Positions 55,158-61,666 of a DNA stretch of 64,000 bases are shown piece by piece (the first letter of the stretch is position 1; the number at the start of each line of letters is the position of its first letter). Location: positions 1-64,000 of the IMG/VR virus record IMGVR_UViG_3300010885_037795, one strand, 5' to 3'. Source of the DNA: a virus. A program made the translations under genes and the position numbers. The notes under the pieces are model-generated. The model saw only the letters and a program-made list of their open reading frames with translations. It did not search any database and was not told the origin of the DNA.

Positions 55158-56307
55158 AGTTATCCCGTTGGTTAATGTTAGTGCATTGCAAGCCCTGACG
55201 CCCGCACCTCTTGGTCGCGCAGAGGTTGACTCTGACTACATGACACGGTATATACAAACTGGAATGGATTTTAACAAGGATCTTGGACTAGCAGGCAAAT
55301 ATTGTTATCACCCATTTAACACAGTCACGATAGACCATCGAGGTCGTTGCTATGTATGCACCTGTCAGGCATGGTTACCAATCAGCGTAGGTAACATTTT
55401 AGATTTTAATTCGCTGAGTGAAATTGTTCACAGCTCACGTGCTAGAGAGATACAACGAAGTATCGTAGATGGCAGTTATCGTTACTGTGACAATAAAACT
55501 TGCGGGTTATTAATCAGCGACGCAATGGAAACTAGAATTGAGCACAAACCAGACACTGTGAATTGGATCAATTTCTGTATCGATGACAGTTGCAACTTAC
55601 AGTGTCCTAGCTGTCGCACAGATTTAATATTTCATAAACAAGGTCCAGAATTTGATCTACGTATGAAAATATCACAGCATGTGAGCAAGCTGATCAGCGA
55701 ACACAATCATTTTTTACGATTTACACTAAGCAACGATGGGGATCCATTTGCTAGTCATGTGTACAGAAACCTAATGACAACTATTGCGCCACAACTGGTC
55801 AATCAGCTGGAGATTGAAATAGTAACTAACGGCATATTAATGAAGTCACATTGGCACGAAATTGAAAACATATACCCTAACCTCACACTAATCAAAGTCA
55901 GTTTTGATGCTGCCACCGAACAAACATACAACAAAACACGATGCGGCGGCAGTTGGAACAAAGTAACTGAAAGCACTAGATTTGTAGCTGATTGGCTGGC
56001 TCAACGCAAAGCACAGCATCTCAATGCATATACTAGATTGGTAGCTAATTTTGTAGTGCAACAAACAAACTATCATGAGATGATTGACTTTGTAACACTG
56101 TGCAATTCGTTGGGTGTTGATCAGATCTTGTTTCAAAAAGTAACTAACTGGAATACGTGGATTGATGCCAACGGCACAGATCAGTACAGCGCACATGCAG
56201 TATGGCAACAGTCGCATCCTGAATATCACAAGCTGAAAGAAATACTAAAAGATCCTGTGTTTCAACAGCACAATGTTAAACTAACTAACCTAGCGGATCT
56301 ACTATGA
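55150..56307 (+). CDS. Radical SAM protein with N-terminal SPASM-like domain, divergent
   Basis: This 385-residue protein is the most divergent of the six. The N-terminal module has YCYHPFNTVTIDHRGRCYVC, then VGNILDFNSLSEIVHSSRA and a cysteine pair in YRYCDNKTCG, the SPASM order in a looser form. The core motif is CNLQCPSC (Cys148, Cys152, Cys155). TLSNDGDPFAS stands where others have GGEP. This matches the GDP-type motif of the two leftward radical SAM proteins (2868-3878 and 3872-4807), so the left and right sets share a subfamily. It overlaps both neighbours. Substrate is unknown. Confidence 0.78.
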   Translation: MNKVIPLVNVSALQALTPAPLGRAEVDSDYMTRYIQTGMDFNKDLGLAGKYCYHPFNTVTIDHRGRCYVCTCQAWLPISVGNILDFNSLSEIVHSSRAREIQRSIVDGSYRYCDNKTCGLLISDAMETRIEHKPDTVNWINFCIDDSCNLQCPSCRTDLIFHKQGPEFDLRMKISQHVSKLISEHNHFLRFTLSNDGDPFASHVYRNLMTTIAPQLVNQLEIEIVTNGILMKSHWHEIENIYPNLTLIKVSFDAATEQTYNKTRCGGSWNKVTESTRFVADWLAQRKAQHLNAYTRLVANFVVQQTNYHEMIDFVTLCNSLGVDQILFQKVTNWNTWIDANGTDQYSAHAVWQQSHPEYHKLKEILKDPVFQQHNVKLTNLADLL

Positions 56308-57593
56308 ACAAACCTGATTCGTTATGCTTGGCTCCTTGGACACACACATATCTTAGTCCGCAGACTGAGCGCCGCATGTGTTGTGCAAGTCGCGAGCCTG
56401 CACAAAACTTTCAACAGTATATTGACACCAGCGCCGGTTCTGGCAAGTATATACCTATCACTCTGGACGAACATTGGAACGGTGACCACATGCGCTCCGT
56501 ACGAAAACGCATGCTGTCCGGCGAAACATTACCCGAGTGCGAAGTATGTAATGATAAACTGTTGAATACCTCTGTGTATAGAGATTACTTCACGCACTTG
56601 TTTGCACACAAACTTGACCAAGTACATGCCAGTACAGATGACACCGGGCACACTACAATGCAACCGATCAGCTGGGACTATAGATTTAGTAATCTTTGTA
56701 ATTTCAAATGTCGCATGTGTGGAGACATGTTGAGCAGTGCATGGGAAAGCGAGCAACGTGTACATGGCATGATAGATTGGAACAATCCAAAGAACAACTG
56801 GATGAAGCCAGTCATACGCGATGAAATACATCAGTTTCAAACCACGCAGGTTGAACATGAGTTCAGTCAGGCAGTTGAAGAACATCGTGTTGAGGAGATA
56901 TATTGGGTGGGTGGCGAACCCTTGATGTACGAACAACATTGGAAGTACATGAAAAGAATAATTGAATTAGGGGACGGACCAAATGTCTATGCAAGATATA
57001 ATACAAATCTCAGCCGTGTTGATTATCGCGGTGTCAATCTTTATCGGGATATTTTATCTGGGTTACGGGATTGGCAAATCTGCGCATCGCTCGACGGAAC
57101 AGGTAAAATTGGTGAGTACATTAGATCAGGTCTCGACTTCGATGCTTGGCTTGAGAACTTCGCTCAAGGAGTTGCGATTGCGACTAATCCTAGACAGATG
57201 CGAATCGACTACACCCTTACCCTGCCAGGAATGTTTGAGGTTGAACGGATTGAACGACTGTCCGCAACCTACGGAGTACAAGTTCTGGCGAAGGTAGTTT
57301 TTAGTTTCAGTCCGGACATAGTTATGTCACCTTTAGCCCTACCTCGGGACATGTTACACTCTTGGGTAGATGAAATACTTTCTGTGGTGAAGACCGACTC
57401 GTTAAAGGATATCTTGGTTCAGCTGAAAACTAGACCTACGTTTGCGGAACAGTGGCCCGACCAATATCAAACAGCACTGCGCCGTGGTAAAGACCGTGTG
57501 TTGAAATTAGAAAGCATACGAGACAATCCTATCACAATGGCAGAGATATTGAGTGAACGATCGGATGTATTGCACTGGTGGAATAACATATGA
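56304..57593 (+). CDS. Radical SAM protein with N-terminal SPASM-like domain
   Basis: This 429-residue protein closes the radical SAM run. The N-terminal module reads LCLAPWTHTYLSPQTERRMC with a second Cys, then RKRMLSGETLPECEVC. The core has CNFKCRMC (Cys132, Cys136, Cys139) and IYWVGGEPLMYE. ASLDGTGKIGEYIRSGLDFD matches the substrate-side segment of its paralogues. Codon use changes from about 56990 to 57430, with codons rare elsewhere in the gene (CTC, TCG, CGG, GAG runs); this stretch also carries a +1 frame membrane ORF (56983-57297). The protein sequence itself stays family-like there. It overlaps the SGNH hydrolase gene by 4 bases (ATGA). Confidence 0.82.
   Translation: MNKPDSLCLAPWTHTYLSPQTERRMCCASREPAQNFQQYIDTSAGSGKYIPITLDEHWNGDHMRSVRKRMLSGETLPECEVCNDKLLNTSVYRDYFTHLFAHKLDQVHASTDDTGHTTMQPISWDYRFSNLCNFKCRMCGDMLSSAWESEQRVHGMIDWNNPKNNWMKPVIRDEIHQFQTTQVEHEFSQAVEEHRVEEIYWVGGEPLMYEQHWKYMKRIIELGDGPNVYARYNTNLSRVDYRGVNLYRDILSGLRDWQICASLDGTGKIGEYIRSGLDFDAWLENFAQGVAIATNPRQMRIDYTLTLPGMFEVERIERLSATYGVQVLAKVVFSFSPDIVMSPLALPRDMLHSWVDEILSVVKTDSLKDILVQLKTRPTFAEQWPDQYQTALRRGKDRVLKLESIRDNPITMAEILSERSDVLHWWNNI
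56983..57297 (+). CDS. Candidate nested single-segment membrane protein (+1 frame)
   Basis: A 104-residue frame lies inside the last radical SAM gene in its +1 frame. AGGGGA (56969-56974) stands eight bases before ATG 56983; a second ATG is two codons on. The protein starts MSMQDI, has one hydrophobic segment at about 8-28 (ISAVLIIAVSIFIGIFYLGY) and continues with GIGKSAHRSTEQVK into a helical Leu-heptad-like stretch (SMLGLRTSLKELRLRLIL). It ends with four cysteines (CESTTPLPCQEC, LNDC) and a basic tail. One N-terminal anchor plus a coiled-coil-like soluble part is the layout of inner-membrane spanins or T-holins. Host codon use is atypical beneath it. No homologue is known to me, so both its reality and its function are inference. 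Confidence 0.45.
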   Translation: MSMQDIIQISAVLIIAVSIFIGIFYLGYGIGKSAHRSTEQVKLVSTLDQVSTSMLGLRTSLKELRLRLILDRCESTTPLPCQECLRLNGLNDCPQPTEYKFWRR

Positions 57594-58351
57594 TATTATT
57601 AAGTTCTGGCGATAGCTTTACATATGGCAACGAGCTCAGTGATGACAACCCTGCACGTGCTAGTAACAACACATGGTCGGCGAACCTAGCAAAACATTTT
57701 GGGTTTGAGCACCAGTGTGTGGCCAAAGGCGGCGCCGGCAACGACTATATTTCTAGATCACTCATAACACAGGCCAATGAACTTCGTAAAAAAAGCAAAC
57801 AGTTTGCAGTAGCGGTAATGTGGACCTATCCTGGACGCATTGAATTAAAAGTTCAGTCCGAGTGGCACCAACTAAACGATTATGTATTTTGGGATTCGAC
57901 TGAAAAACTACAAGCACAGTGGCCCGATAAAGGTGAAAAATTTTATGCATCAATACTAGACAGAATTCAAAAAGACCGAGAAGCAAATCGATTGGATTTG
58001 TTCAGAGACTATATGAAATTTACGGTGTTAACTGGTGACTATGCAATAGTAAAATCTTATCAAAGTATATTTGTTACCGCACAATATCTAATGCATCATG
58101 AAATTCCTTTCTTTTTTGTAAATGCAGTTGACGAGGCAAACATCACTGGAAATTACATACCTCAGGACAGTTTGCCTTACCTGGACAGCATTGACCAGCA
58201 AGACTGGATGCCTGTTCCTAGTTTCTATTCCTGGGCAAAAGAAAATAATTATAAATTTGGGTCAGCACACCCATTGGATCGAGCACACACAGATTACGCT
58301 AAACTGATACTAGCTACAGGATTGGTAGAAACAAAATGGCAATTAAAGTAG
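57590..58351 (+). CDS. SGNH-family hydrolase
   Basis: This 253-residue protein has the SGNH/GDSL signature blocks. Block I is LLSSGDSFTYGNE with candidate nucleophile Ser9. Block III is KGGAGNDYIS with Asn51. Block V is SAHPLDRAH near the C-terminus, supplying the catalytic His. These enzymes are esterases or O-acetyl transferases/deacetylases acting on lipids, peptidoglycan or polysaccharides. There is no signal peptide, so it acts in the cytoplasm or on virion components. Being inside a sugar-decoration gene train, removal or transfer of O-acetyl groups on a glycan is a reasonable inference. ATGA overlap upstream, 16-base overlap downstream. Confidence 0.75.
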   Translation: MILLSSGDSFTYGNELSDDNPARASNNTWSANLAKHFGFEHQCVAKGGAGNDYISRSLITQANELRKKSKQFAVAVMWTYPGRIELKVQSEWHQLNDYVFWDSTEKLQAQWPDKGEKFYASILDRIQKDREANRLDLFRDYMKFTVLTGDYAIVKSYQSIFVTAQYLMHHEIPFFFVNAVDEANITGNYIPQDSLPYLDSIDQQDWMPVPSFYSWAKENNYKFGSAHPLDRAHTDYAKLILATGLVETKWQLK

Positions 58352-59430
58352 TATTACGAAACCCATTGGATCAGCAAGATCTAATAGACTATGACATTGT
58401 GCCCGATGACACATTGTTGGCACATGACTGGCAACAGGCACTAAAAGAACTGTTAGTGCAAGGTCGCATGCTGGAAAAGAACTTTTGTTTTCTCGGCTTT
58501 CCTGGCACTGCACGTACACTTGATTACATCTGCAAAGAATTAAACGAATGCGTGTACGATGTCAATGCTATGGATTGGCAGTCAGTTGGACTTGCACCGT
58601 ATATAATTGAAGAGTGGTTCACACCTGACTCAGTTAGATTTGGTTTAGAATATCCCTGTGAGCTAACCGATACCAGCCTAGGATTATCAGTCAAACACGA
58701 AGTAATGAACAAACTGCACAATCATTTTGAGAGACTTCAAGGCACTGTATGGTCACCTAGTGAGTATTATACTCAGGCCACTCCAACTGTTAAGTATGCA
58801 ATTAGACAACTCAACACACTGTGCCATGAAATTGAATCTCTGGTGCTGAGCCAACGCAAGGCATATCGTTTGCCAGAATGGGTACGCCCAAGCCAAATTA
58901 CTACGTTTATCAGCGCACCAAGATACGATCTTAAAGATCGGCATCGTGAAGGATTTGTTACCAATGGATATGACAGAAAATTTGGACATGTGTACATGCA
59001 CTGGGCACAAATTGGCAAAACACTGTTTGAAGTATTTCGTGATGAGCATGCACCAGAACTAACTGATACTGTATGTGAAGCAATCACTCAATTGAAATAC
59101 TATTCCGGTGAATTTGACATTGAATGGGGACGAGATGTAGTACGTACAGGCGACTTTCCGTGGCACGTGGAAGAACAGGATCGTTTTGAAAAATGGTTGA
59201 TACAAAACAACATAGATCCAAAAAATCCTGCAATGAGCTCAGGATATTTGCCATTGGGACAGGTAGAATTACAACAGAGTTTTGGCACAACCGATATTGG
59301 CACCATTTGGCAAATACTCAGCACACACCTGGATATATACAGTATCGAGGTAGACGGAGTTGTTCAAACATATGATTACTGTTGGAGCGATACTGACTAC
59401 AAGCAGTCGCAGATCAGGAGACTACTATGA
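58336..59430 (+). CDS. Conserved-looking unknown protein of the decoration cluster
   Basis: I cannot assign a function to this 364-residue protein, though I recall similar proteins near carbamoyltransferase genes in marine T4-like phages. It begins IKVVLRNPLDQQDLIDYDIV, has FCFLGFPGTARTLDYICKEL, a central part with LSQRKAYRLPEWVRPSQITT, and a His/Asp-containing segment APRYDLKDRHREGFVTNGYD followed by FGHVYMHWAQIGKTLFEVF. The spacing of His, Asp and Tyr could form a metal site but I cannot name a family. It starts within the end of the SGNH gene and ends in an ATGA overlap with a microgene. Confidence 0.6.
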   Translation: MAIKVVLRNPLDQQDLIDYDIVPDDTLLAHDWQQALKELLVQGRMLEKNFCFLGFPGTARTLDYICKELNECVYDVNAMDWQSVGLAPYIIEEWFTPDSVRFGLEYPCELTDTSLGLSVKHEVMNKLHNHFERLQGTVWSPSEYYTQATPTVKYAIRQLNTLCHEIESLVLSQRKAYRLPEWVRPSQITTFISAPRYDLKDRHREGFVTNGYDRKFGHVYMHWAQIGKTLFEVFRDEHAPELTDTVCEAITQLKYYSGEFDIEWGRDVVRTGDFPWHVEEQDRFEKWLIQNNIDPKNPAMSSGYLPLGQVELQQSFGTTDIGTIWQILSTHLDIYSIEVDGVVQTYDYCWSDTDYKQSQIRRLL

Positions 59431-59525
59431 GTTGGCTTAAAAAAATATACAACAGAATTAAAATGGAAATTGCTTATCGCAAGCGATTAAAAGAGTTGCG
59501 TAAACGAGATCCATTTATCTACTGA
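59427..59525 (+). CDS. 32-residue microprotein of the MSWLKK type
   Basis: A 33-codon frame starts at the ATGA overlap with the previous gene and ends one base before the next ATG. The product begins MSWLKKIYNRIKMEIAYRKR and ends KELRKRDPFIY. It is a highly basic amphipathic helix. I recall very similar tiny proteins in T4-like cyanophage genomes, always close to this length and ending RDPFIY. Function unknown; it may bind membranes, RNA or a protein partner. Exact tiling between two genes supports it being real. Confidence 0.7.
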   Translation: MSWLKKIYNRIKMEIAYRKRLKELRKRDPFIY

Positions 59526-59526
59526 C

Positions 59527-60219
59527 ATGAAAAAAATACTTGTTCTAGCCTGTAGTAGCGGATTGGGCGTCGAATGCGAAGATGTAATCAATCATTGCTG
59601 GCCCAACATACTAGGAGACCTTACTAACACCGCAGTAACCAATGCCTCTGAAGCTGGCGGTAGCAATGACATGATGTATCGCAAAGCACTGTCAATGACT
59701 GCAACTGAATCGTATGACCTGGTATTGATTGCATGGACAAACATTGATCGCATGGAAGTGTATTTTAACGAAGAGATTGTGTCTAATAGATTACCTGACG
59801 TACTAATCAGTGAAAAATTTCCTCGTGTGCAAGGACCTGGGCCAGTCAGTGTGTCTCATCATTGGAGTGACTTGCCTTGGATTGAAAAATACTATGGCAT
59901 GCACTATAATGAACGTTACTTACTAGAGCGATGGTTGCACCAAGCAATCACACTTCAAGAATATTTCAAAGCCAAAAAACAGCCATTTGCTTACATATCA
60001 AACTTTGGAAACACTCAGTATCTAAAAAATCATACAGACATTCCTATGTTAAAGATGCTGGATGTAAAATCTTGGATTGGTAACTGGCCTGGGTCAACTT
60101 TACGCGACTGGGGTGCACCAATTGGCGTACACAAATATGGTCATTTTACGTTAGACGCACATAAATTTATTGCAGAAAAAATACATGAGCATATTAGGAA
60201 TCGCGGCTGGCTTTCATGA
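59527..60219 (+). CDS. Divergent SGNH-like hydrolase
   Basis: This 230-residue protein looks like a second, divergent SGNH protein. KKILVLACSSGLGVECED stands in place of the GDS block, so the nucleophile is not canonical (Ser10 or Ser11 are candidates). SEAGGSNDMMYRKAL is a good block III with Asn47. YGHFTLDAHKFIAEKIHEHI gives the C-terminal D-x-H pair of block V. A Trp/His-rich middle (SHHWSDLPWIEKYYGMHYNE) is unusual. With no signal peptide it should act on a cytoplasmic or virion glycan. Its last 35 bases overlap the carbamoyltransferase gene. Confidence 0.6.
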   Translation: MKKILVLACSSGLGVECEDVINHCWPNILGDLTNTAVTNASEAGGSNDMMYRKALSMTATESYDLVLIAWTNIDRMEVYFNEEIVSNRLPDVLISEKFPRVQGPGPVSVSHHWSDLPWIEKYYGMHYNERYLLERWLHQAITLQEYFKAKKQPFAYISNFGNTQYLKNHTDIPMLKMLDVKSWIGNWPGSTLRDWGAPIGVHKYGHFTLDAHKFIAEKIHEHIRNRGWLS

Positions 60220-61666
60220 TGCCGCACTAGCGGTAATTGACAAGCATGGGGACATTGTATTTGCTGGACACAGTGAGCGTTACAGCAAAATCAAACACGA
60301 CAAAAATTTATCGCCAGGCTTGATTGCCGAAGTATGCAAATTTGATATACATGAAATAGCATATTATGAACGTCCTTGGGCACAACAGTTGCGTAGATTG
60401 TACACCGGCGAAGGAGTAGAGTGGAACAAGCTCACAGTCCGGCAGATATTAAAAAAACAAATTAACGAGTTCAGTGCATTCTCTGGACCAGTAGTAGCAT
60501 ATCCGCATCATCTGAGTCATGCGGCAGCAGGATTTCAAACAAGCCCATTTACCCGTGCCACAGTGGTTGTGATAGACGCTGTAGGTGAATGGGACACAAT
60601 AACCATCTGGGGCGCAGAATACGATCGCAATGGACACGCACAGTACAAGAAGTTATGGCAACAAGGTTACCCGCATAGTATAGGATTGTTCTACAGTGCA
60701 ATGACCCAGCGAGTAGGGTTGAAGCCCCTGGACGAAGAATACATTTTGATGGGCATGGCAGCGTATGGTGAGCGTGGCTTTGGTGACCTATTAAAAATGG
60801 ACATGATAGAATCAGAATTTGACATTCGATTCAAACACAATCTACACACTGGTATAGATAAAAAATATCTAGCCTACATCAGTGACTTTGATATAGCTGC
60901 CGGCGCACAAGATCTTGTGGAAACACTCATACTCAATGTTATGCTACGTGCTAAGAAGTTTGGGTGGAGTAGCAATCTGGTGTACGGTGGAGGTGTTGCG
61001 CTCAACTGTGCCGCCAATAGATTTTTAGGAGAATATTTTGATAACATTTGGATTATGCCTTGTCCTGGTGATGCTGGTTCTAGTCTGGGGGCCGCCGCTG
61101 TTAGTTTCCGTGGTTGTATTAATTGGACTGATGCTTGTCTTGGGCATGATATACCTGGCGACTATCCTGTTAATGATGCCGTGGCTGCTCTTTTGCGTGG
61201 TGATATTATTGGTGTGGCGAGCGGTCGAGCCGAGTTCGGCCCGAGAGCGTTGGGAAACAGAAGTCTCCTCGCAGACCCAAGAGGAACAGAAATCAAAGAC
61301 AAAGTAAATGAAATCAAACGTAGACAAAAGTTTAGACCCTTTGCACCCGTTGTATTGGAAGAGATGGCTGATCAGTATTTTACTATGCCTCGCGGGTGGG
61401 ATCGCAGTCGGTACATGCAGTCAGTCGCTGACTGTAGGCATCCTGAGTTATTTCCTGCTATTGTTCACGCTGACGGAACTAGTCGTGTTCAGACCGTACC
61501 GAAAGATGGAAGCGGAATTAGAGAGCTCCTTGAAAAATGGTTCGTGTTAACTGATTGTCCTATGTTGCTAAACACCAGCCTAAACATACGTGGCGAACCT
61601 ATGGTCAATGATCGTGCTGACGCAGACCGCTTTGAAAAGTTATATGGCATAAAGGTCTACAGTTAA
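60185..61666 (+). CDS. NodU/CmcH-type carbamoyltransferase
   Basis: This protein of about 493 residues is a complete carbamoyltransferase, which transfers a carbamoyl group from carbamoyl phosphate via carbamoyl-adenylate to a hydroxyl of a sugar or metabolite. Family motifs in order: GIAAGFHDAALAVI, PHHLSHAAAGFQTSPF (metal His), VIDAVGEWDT, DEEYILMGMAAYGE, GGVALNCAANR, PGDAGSSLGAAA, GRAEFGPRALGNRSLLADPR, RPFAPVVLEE and LLNTSLNIRGEPMVN. TTG 60170 is in frame, but ATG 60185 gives the normal start MSILGIAAGF. From 61046 to 61219 I count 41 of 58 codons ending in T and one in A, against 16 and 19 of the first 58. Two nested +1 frames lie beneath (61038-61550). The stop overlaps the next ATG by one base. 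Confidence 0.92.
   Translation: MSILGIAAGFHDAALAVIDKHGDIVFAGHSERYSKIKHDKNLSPGLIAEVCKFDIHEIAYYERPWAQQLRRLYTGEGVEWNKLTVRQILKKQINEFSAFSGPVVAYPHHLSHAAAGFQTSPFTRATVVVIDAVGEWDTITIWGAEYDRNGHAQYKKLWQQGYPHSIGLFYSAMTQRVGLKPLDEEYILMGMAAYGERGFGDLLKMDMIESEFDIRFKHNLHTGIDKKYLAYISDFDIAAGAQDLVETLILNVMLRAKKFGWSSNLVYGGGVALNCAANRFLGEYFDNIWIMPCPGDAGSSLGAAAVSFRGCINWTDACLGHDIPGDYPVNDAVAALLRGDIIGVASGRAEFGPRALGNRSLLADPRGTEIKDKVNEIKRRQKFRPFAPVVLEEMADQYFTMPRGWDRSRYMQSVADCRHPELFPAIVHADGTSRVQTVPKDGSGIRELLEKWFVLTDCPMLLNTSLNIRGEPMVNDRADADRFEKLYGIKVYS
61038..61307 (+). CDS. Candidate nested three-segment membrane protein (+1 frame)
   Basis: An 89-residue frame lies inside the carbamoyltransferase gene in its +1 frame. AGGAG (61027-61031) stands six bases before a TTG start; GTG 61068 and ATG 61071 are later alternatives. 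Three hydrophobic stretches (about 3-17, 20-42 and 43-59; for example LLVSVVVLIGLMLVLGM) are followed by a strongly charged tail of about 30 residues (RAVEPSSARERWETE, then QEEQKSKTK). Three segments plus a charged C-terminal tail is the class I holin layout (lambda S type). The host gene's T-ending codon run stops where the nested tail turns hydrophilic: of the 29 host codons after 61219, two end in T. The frame ends TAA directly before the ATG of the next nested frame. Function is inferred. Confidence 0.5.
   Translation: MITFGLCLVLVMLVLVWGPPLLVSVVVLIGLMLVLGMIYLATILLMMPWLLFCVVILLVWRAVEPSSARERWETEVSSQTQEEQKSKTK
61308..61550 (+). CDS. Candidate nested two-segment membrane protein (+1 frame)
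   Basis: An 80-residue frame starts at the TAAATG junction with the previous nested frame and shares its phase. The protein reads as an ordinary small phage membrane protein: polar start (MKSNVDKSLDPLHPLYWKRW), hydrophobic segments at about 20-38 (WLISILLCLAGGIAVGTC) and about 43-64 (TVGILSYFLLLFTLTELVVF), and a charged tail (RPYRKMEAELESSLKNG). Both ends would face the cytoplasm, as in class II holins or antiholins. GAGGA lies 22 bases upstream, too far for a normal site, so coupling to the previous frame is expected. Host codons beneath include AGG, CGG and CTC. After 61550 host codon use looks normal again. This is the most protein-like of the nested frames. Confidence 0.52.
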   Translation: MKSNVDKSLDPLHPLYWKRWLISILLCLAGGIAVGTCSQSLTVGILSYFLLLFTLTELVVFRPYRKMEAELESSLKNGSC

